Source: Elusimicrobium minutum
Lineage (GTDB): Bacteria; Elusimicrobiota; Elusimicrobia; Elusimicrobiales; UBA9959
NCBI GenBank assembly: GCA_020723765.1
Contig: DYIF01000001.1
Location: 203,652 to 267,651, forward strand
Direction: 5' to 3'
DNA length: 64,000 nt
The position numbers were made by a program, and so were the translations under genes. This document shows positions 61,187 through 64,000 of this stretch, in pieces. How positions within the stretch are numbered: position 1 is the first letter of the stretch; the number at the start of each line of letters is the position of its first letter. Under the pieces are notes generated by a model, which was not told where the DNA came from, searched no databases, and saw only the letters and a program-made list of their open reading frames with translations.

Positions 61187-62158
61187 TTAATTTATAAGGT
61201 TCATACCGATGGGATTTGAACATCCTATATTTTCGAATATATCCGAACCGCAGGCTCTTAAGTAGAATATATCCTTGGGAAGTTCGGAAGGAGTAAAACT
61301 AATAAAATACGGCGAGGAATAAATATAATTGCCGAATTTCTTCCACTCAAGCCTGTCATAAGATATTTCAATCCAGCTTTTGACTACATCGGTACCTATA
61401 ACGTTCCAATTTAATACATACAAATCTTTAACTTTTTCGTATGAAAAGTTTTTTATTACGACCTTATAATCGTTGTCGGAAATCAGCTTTAAAACTATAG
61501 CCGGCTTTATACCCGATATGGCCATTTCAAGAGCGGATTCTTTGGATGGAAGAGAACCTTTGATCGAGTGGTTTATCCATACGTTTTCAACTCCGTCATC
61601 CAAATAACCCGCGGCTATTATCGGGGCTTTTGAGGAGCTAACAAAATCTTGAGACTGAGCCCAGACCGCAACATAGTTCTCTTTATCCTGAGATATTCTG
61701 CTTAAAGGAATCTCGGTCCAGAACCATTTGGAAGAATCTACCCTTTTTATGCTTTCCCCCTCTATCGGCTCCATAGGTATTTCCGAGTTTTCGGTTACCA
61801 CATAAGAATAACTCGGGAAAACCGGAGTTTGAGATATAGAGGCCAATATTTTTCCTTCAACCGGAGATGTGTCGTCGGATTGAGGATAAGTTTTATTTTT
61901 AGCTCTGCCCAATTTAACGCCTATATAGGCTTTTGAGTAACCCGAAGTGGATACTGTTCCCAAATTAACAATCCATGCGTTATTATAACCCACATACCAG
62001 TCCGCATGAAAACCTCCGTTAGCGTAAAGATAATAATTGTTTAAGTCTTTAATAAGCGAAACATATTTTACCGAAGGGAATTTATAAACCCTCTCCTGCG
62101 AGTTTAGATTAAAACCGACAAACAACAAAAAAGCATTAAAAAATAATAATTTTTTCAC
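61187..62158 (-). CDS. Secreted protein of unknown function
   Basis: I start the gene at GTG 62158, six bases after a GGGGG site, giving 323 residues. It has a signal peptide (KKLLFFNAFLLFVGFNLNSQ). The mature part is rich in beta strands and aromatic residues. Residues 30-200 include NNAWIVNLGTVSTSGYSKAY and AYIGVKLGRAKN. The C-terminal third (YVLNWNVIGTDVVKSWIEIS) looks like a fibronectin-type domain. I recognise no named family. It sits between parB (37 bases) and asd. Confidence 0.75.
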   Translation of the reverse strand: MKKLLFFNAFLLFVGFNLNSQERVYKFPSVKYVSLIKDLNNYYLYANGGFHADWYVGYNNAWIVNLGTVSTSGYSKAYIGVKLGRAKNKTYPQSDDTSPVEGKILASISQTPVFPSYSYVVTENSEIPMEPIEGESIKRVDSSKWFWTEIPLSRISQDKENYVAVWAQSQDFVSSSKAPIIAAGYLDDGVENVWINHSIKGSLPSKESALEMAISGIKPAIVLKLISDNDYKVVIKNFSYEKVKDLYVLNWNVIGTDVVKSWIEISYDRLEWKKFGNYIYSSPYFISFTPSELPKDIFYLRACGSDIFENIGCSNPIGMNLIN

Positions 62159-62195
62159 ATTTCCCCCTTTAAAAATCGGCAAAAACAAAACATAA

Positions 62196-63053
62196 TTACG
62201 AAATTTTATTCTTTATTTTATCAAAATCATCCAACGAAAAATAGCTTATTATTATTTTCCCGGAAGTTTCGGTAACCGGCTTTATCTCAACTTTCGTGCC
62301 TAATTTCGATTCAAAAAACTTTTCCATTTCTATTGTTTCAGGAGTTTTATGAGCCGAATTGCTTTTCCCTCTTTTTTTATCGGAAGAGTAAAAACTTTTT
62401 GAATAAGATTCCACATCTCTAACGCTCATTTTTTCGACTATTATTCTTTGATATACCTTTTTTCTTTCTTCTAAATCCGGTATTTGCATCAAAGCCCTGG
62501 CGTGGCCTTCGGTTATTATATTGTTTTTTATCCCATCAAGTATTTCGGAATCTAAATCCAGTAGCCTAAGAGTATTGGAAACGGAGGCCTTGGATTTTCC
62601 GCAATAATCGGCTATTTCGTTTTGACTCATGCCCATATCAAGCATTTTAGCATAAGCCATAGCCTTTTCAACCGGGTTAAGGTCTTCTCTCTGAATGTTT
62701 TCTATCAATGCTATGGTTATTTTTTTGTTGTCGTTTATATTATTCTTAACTATCGCGTCTATCTCTTTTAATCCCAAATACTTACAGGCCCTATATCTTC
62801 TTTCCCCCGCTATTATCTCGTATTTGTTTTCATTTATTTTGGTTACTATTATAGGTTGAGCAAGCCCATTTTCTTTTATAGACTGCGCCAATTCCTTTAT
62901 AGACTCCTCGTCAAAATTTTGTCTCGGCTGGAATCTGTTTGGTATAATATCATCTAAGGATATTTTCGTTACATTTTCCGAACCGGATAGATTGGATTCG
63001 TTAACTCTCGATATTATAGCGTCTATTCCTCTTCCTAATGCTTTTTTTACCAT
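62196..63053 (-). CDS. parB: Chromosome-partitioning protein ParB
   Basis: The 285-residue protein has the N-terminal ParB/Srx-type CTPase domain with NRFQPRQNFDEESIKELAQS, then the GERRYRA box (AGERRYRACKYLGL) and ALIENIQREDLNPVEKAMAY. The helix-turn-helix MSQNEIADYCGKSKASVSN follows, then TEGHARALMQI and a C-terminal dimer domain. It binds parS and loads at the origin region. parA lies just upstream with parS sites on both sides. Confidence 0.95.
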   Translation of the reverse strand: MVKKALGRGIDAIISRVNESNLSGSENVTKISLDDIIPNRFQPRQNFDEESIKELAQSIKENGLAQPIIVTKINENKYEIIAGERRYRACKYLGLKEIDAIVKNNINDNKKITIALIENIQREDLNPVEKAMAYAKMLDMGMSQNEIADYCGKSKASVSNTLRLLDLDSEILDGIKNNIITEGHARALMQIPDLEERKKVYQRIIVEKMSVRDVESYSKSFYSSDKKRGKSNSAHKTPETIEMEKFFESKLGTKVEIKPVTETSGKIIISYFSLDDFDKIKNKIS

Positions 63054-63070
63054 AATTCCTCCTGAATTTA

Positions 63071-63086
63071 GTTTTCACGTGAAAAC
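63071..63086. promoter_or_regulatory. parS site between parA and parB
   Basis: The 16-base palindrome GTTTTCACGTGAAAAC closely matches the ParB-binding consensus (TGTTTCACGTGAAACA). It lies between the parB start and the parA stop. Confidence 0.88.
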
Positions 63087-63089
63087 TTT

Positions 63090-63914
63090 TTATTCTATCG
63101 CCGCCTCATCGGTAACCGATATTTCCGATTTTTTATAGTCTTCCGGATTAACGCCTCTTCTTGAAATAAACTCGATGGCAAAGTTTTTATATGCCTTAGC
63201 ACCCCTTGAGCTCGGGTCATATATAAATATCGGCTGGCCGAAACTTGGAGACTCCGCCAATCTTATGTTTCTCGGAATAACGGTATTATAAAGCTTTTCC
63301 CCATAAAACTTTCTTATTTCTTCCAAAACCTGGTTTGCTAAATTTATTCTCGAGTCAAACATCGTGACAACCGCCCCGTCTATCTTTAATTTAGGATTAA
63401 GGGCCTGTCTTATCTTATCGACGGTGGTAGTAAAATATGTCAAACCCTCCATAGCGTAATACTCGCACTGAACCGGAGTTATTATACTGTCGCTGGCATT
63501 TAAGGCGTTTATCGTAAGAAGCCCTAATGATGGGGGACAGTCTATTATTATAAACTTGTACATATCTTTTATTTTGTCTATGGTCCTTTTAAGAACCGAT
63601 TCCCTTGAAAACTCGCTTACAAGCTCTATCTCGGCTCCGGCCAAATTATGGTCTGTAGGCATAATATCCAGCCATTCTACGGATGTTTGATATATAGCGT
63701 CCTTTGGCTCGACATTTTCGGATATGGCGTCATATATGGTATTTACCCCTTTCTTAACCTCTATACCTAATCCCGACGTGGCATTACCCTGAGGGTCGAG
63801 GTCTATAAGAAGGGTTTCAAAATCAAAACTCGCAAGAGCAACCGCTAAATTTATGGCGGTTGTGGTCTTTCCTACTCCGCCTTTCTGATTGGCTATGGAT
63901 ACTATCTCGGTCAT
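63090..63914 (-). CDS. parA: Chromosome-partitioning ATPase ParA
   Basis: The 274-residue protein is a ParA/Soj ATPase with the deviant Walker A motif ANQKGGVGKTTTAINLAVAL, the switch strand LLIDLDPQGNATSGLG and FIIIDCPPSLGLLTINAL. I chose ATG 63914 with a GGGAGGG site three to four bases upstream. A GTG further up (63935) would place the parS palindrome inside the coding region. ParA drives movement of ParB-parS complexes during chromosome segregation. Confidence 0.95.
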   Translation of the reverse strand: MTEIVSIANQKGGVGKTTTAINLAVALASFDFETLLIDLDPQGNATSGLGIEVKKGVNTIYDAISENVEPKDAIYQTSVEWLDIMPTDHNLAGAEIELVSEFSRESVLKRTIDKIKDMYKFIIIDCPPSLGLLTINALNASDSIITPVQCEYYAMEGLTYFTTTVDKIRQALNPKLKIDGAVVTMFDSRINLANQVLEEIRKFYGEKLYNTVIPRNIRLAESPSFGQPIFIYDPSSRGAKAYKNFAIEFISRRGVNPEDYKKSEISVTDEAAIE

Positions 63915-63927
63915 AACCCTCCCTGAA

Positions 63928-63943
63928 GTTTTCACGTGAAAAC
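63928..63943. promoter_or_regulatory. parS site upstream of parA
   Basis: This is a second copy of GTTTTCACGTGAAAAC, identical to the one after parA, including one flanking base on each side. Both lie in leader or intergenic DNA, so ParB could also autoregulate the operon. Confidence 0.88.
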
Positions 63944-64000
63944 TTTAACAATCTTAATTATATATAAAATAATTCAAAAAGTCAATAAAACAAACATCAA

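Noticed and set aside
61176..61223. Upstream ATG as the asd start
   Set aside because: It lies within the end of the preceding gene and has no ribosome-binding site, whereas ATG 61175 has AAAGGAG and begins the nucleotide-binding fold at once.
63915..63935. GTG 63935 as the parA start
   Set aside because: It would put the second parS palindrome into the coding sequence, and ATG 63914 begins directly before the Walker A region as in ParA homologues.

Overview
The window is 64 kb of an AT-rich chromosome from a Gram-negative-type (diderm) bacterium. It carries BamA, a FadL-type porin, many signal peptides and a lipoprotein, and it ends with parA, parB and two parS sites. Short AT-rich intergenic regions, overlapping genes and giant proteins with Tyr-Trp-Asn-Gly repeats would suit Elusimicrobiota or a neighbouring uncultured phylum. 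That placement is inference: no rRNA or other decisive marker gene lies here.

Region 1 (1-27.2 kb, minus strand) holds one enormous gene. It encodes at least 8,397 residues and runs off the left edge of the window. The product has a signal peptide, an N-terminal domain and about 63 Ig-like repeats of about 126 residues. Part of the repeat array is built from a higher-order unit of 11 repeats (4,152 bp), and two 2,796-bp blocks within it look identical. Upstream in the same direction lie a secreted HEAT-like protein, a 49-residue ORF, an AbiEii/MNT-type nucleotidyltransferase and another 49-residue ORF, all tightly packed. About 330 bases further upstream sits a convincing cyclic-di-GMP (GEMM-I) riboswitch with its own promoter, followed by a branched hairpin RNA with a U-tract. 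The layout suggests a giant surface protein under second-messenger control.

Region 2 (27.2-31.1 kb) is an accessory island. A decayed IS256-type transposase gene abuts a 960-bp remnant of an integrase-type IS with 22-bp terminal inverted repeats. Next come a consensus promoter, a 67-residue Cys-Cys-containing peptide gene and a radical SAM/SPASM enzyme with a PqqD-like N-terminus, which together look like a ribosomally made modified-peptide (RiPP) locus.

Region 3 (31.1-40.5 kb) is mostly housekeeping: bamA, inositol-phosphate synthase, cytochrome bd oxidase (cydAB), a molybdopterin oxidoreductase, a thioesterase, tRNA-Ser(UGA) with a partial 5' duplicate nearby, alanine racemase and a membrane methyltransferase-like protein.

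Region 4 (40.5-48.2 kb, minus strand) is a ten-gene sulfur/electron-transfer operon, bounded by a palindromic operator and a strong terminator. The order is ArsR regulator, TusA, MvhD-like, two HdrA-type flavoproteins, a small winged-helix protein, a QmoC-like membrane subunit, two DsrE-family proteins and a FadL/OmpP1 porin. The ArsR protein has the two-cysteine spacing of persulfide sensors (BigR/SqrR). No DsrAB, AprAB or Sat is present in the window.

Region 5 (48.2-64 kb) contains a Memo-family protein, a YfiH-family protein, endonuclease IV, a DUF4143-type ATPase, a possible haem-binding two-helix micro-protein and a secreted arginine/agmatine deiminase that may start at AUA. It continues with a periplasmic peroxiredoxin divergent from a cytochrome b5-like protein, an ABC exporter, a binding-lipoprotein/histidine-kinase pair, asd, a secreted hypothetical protein and parAB.
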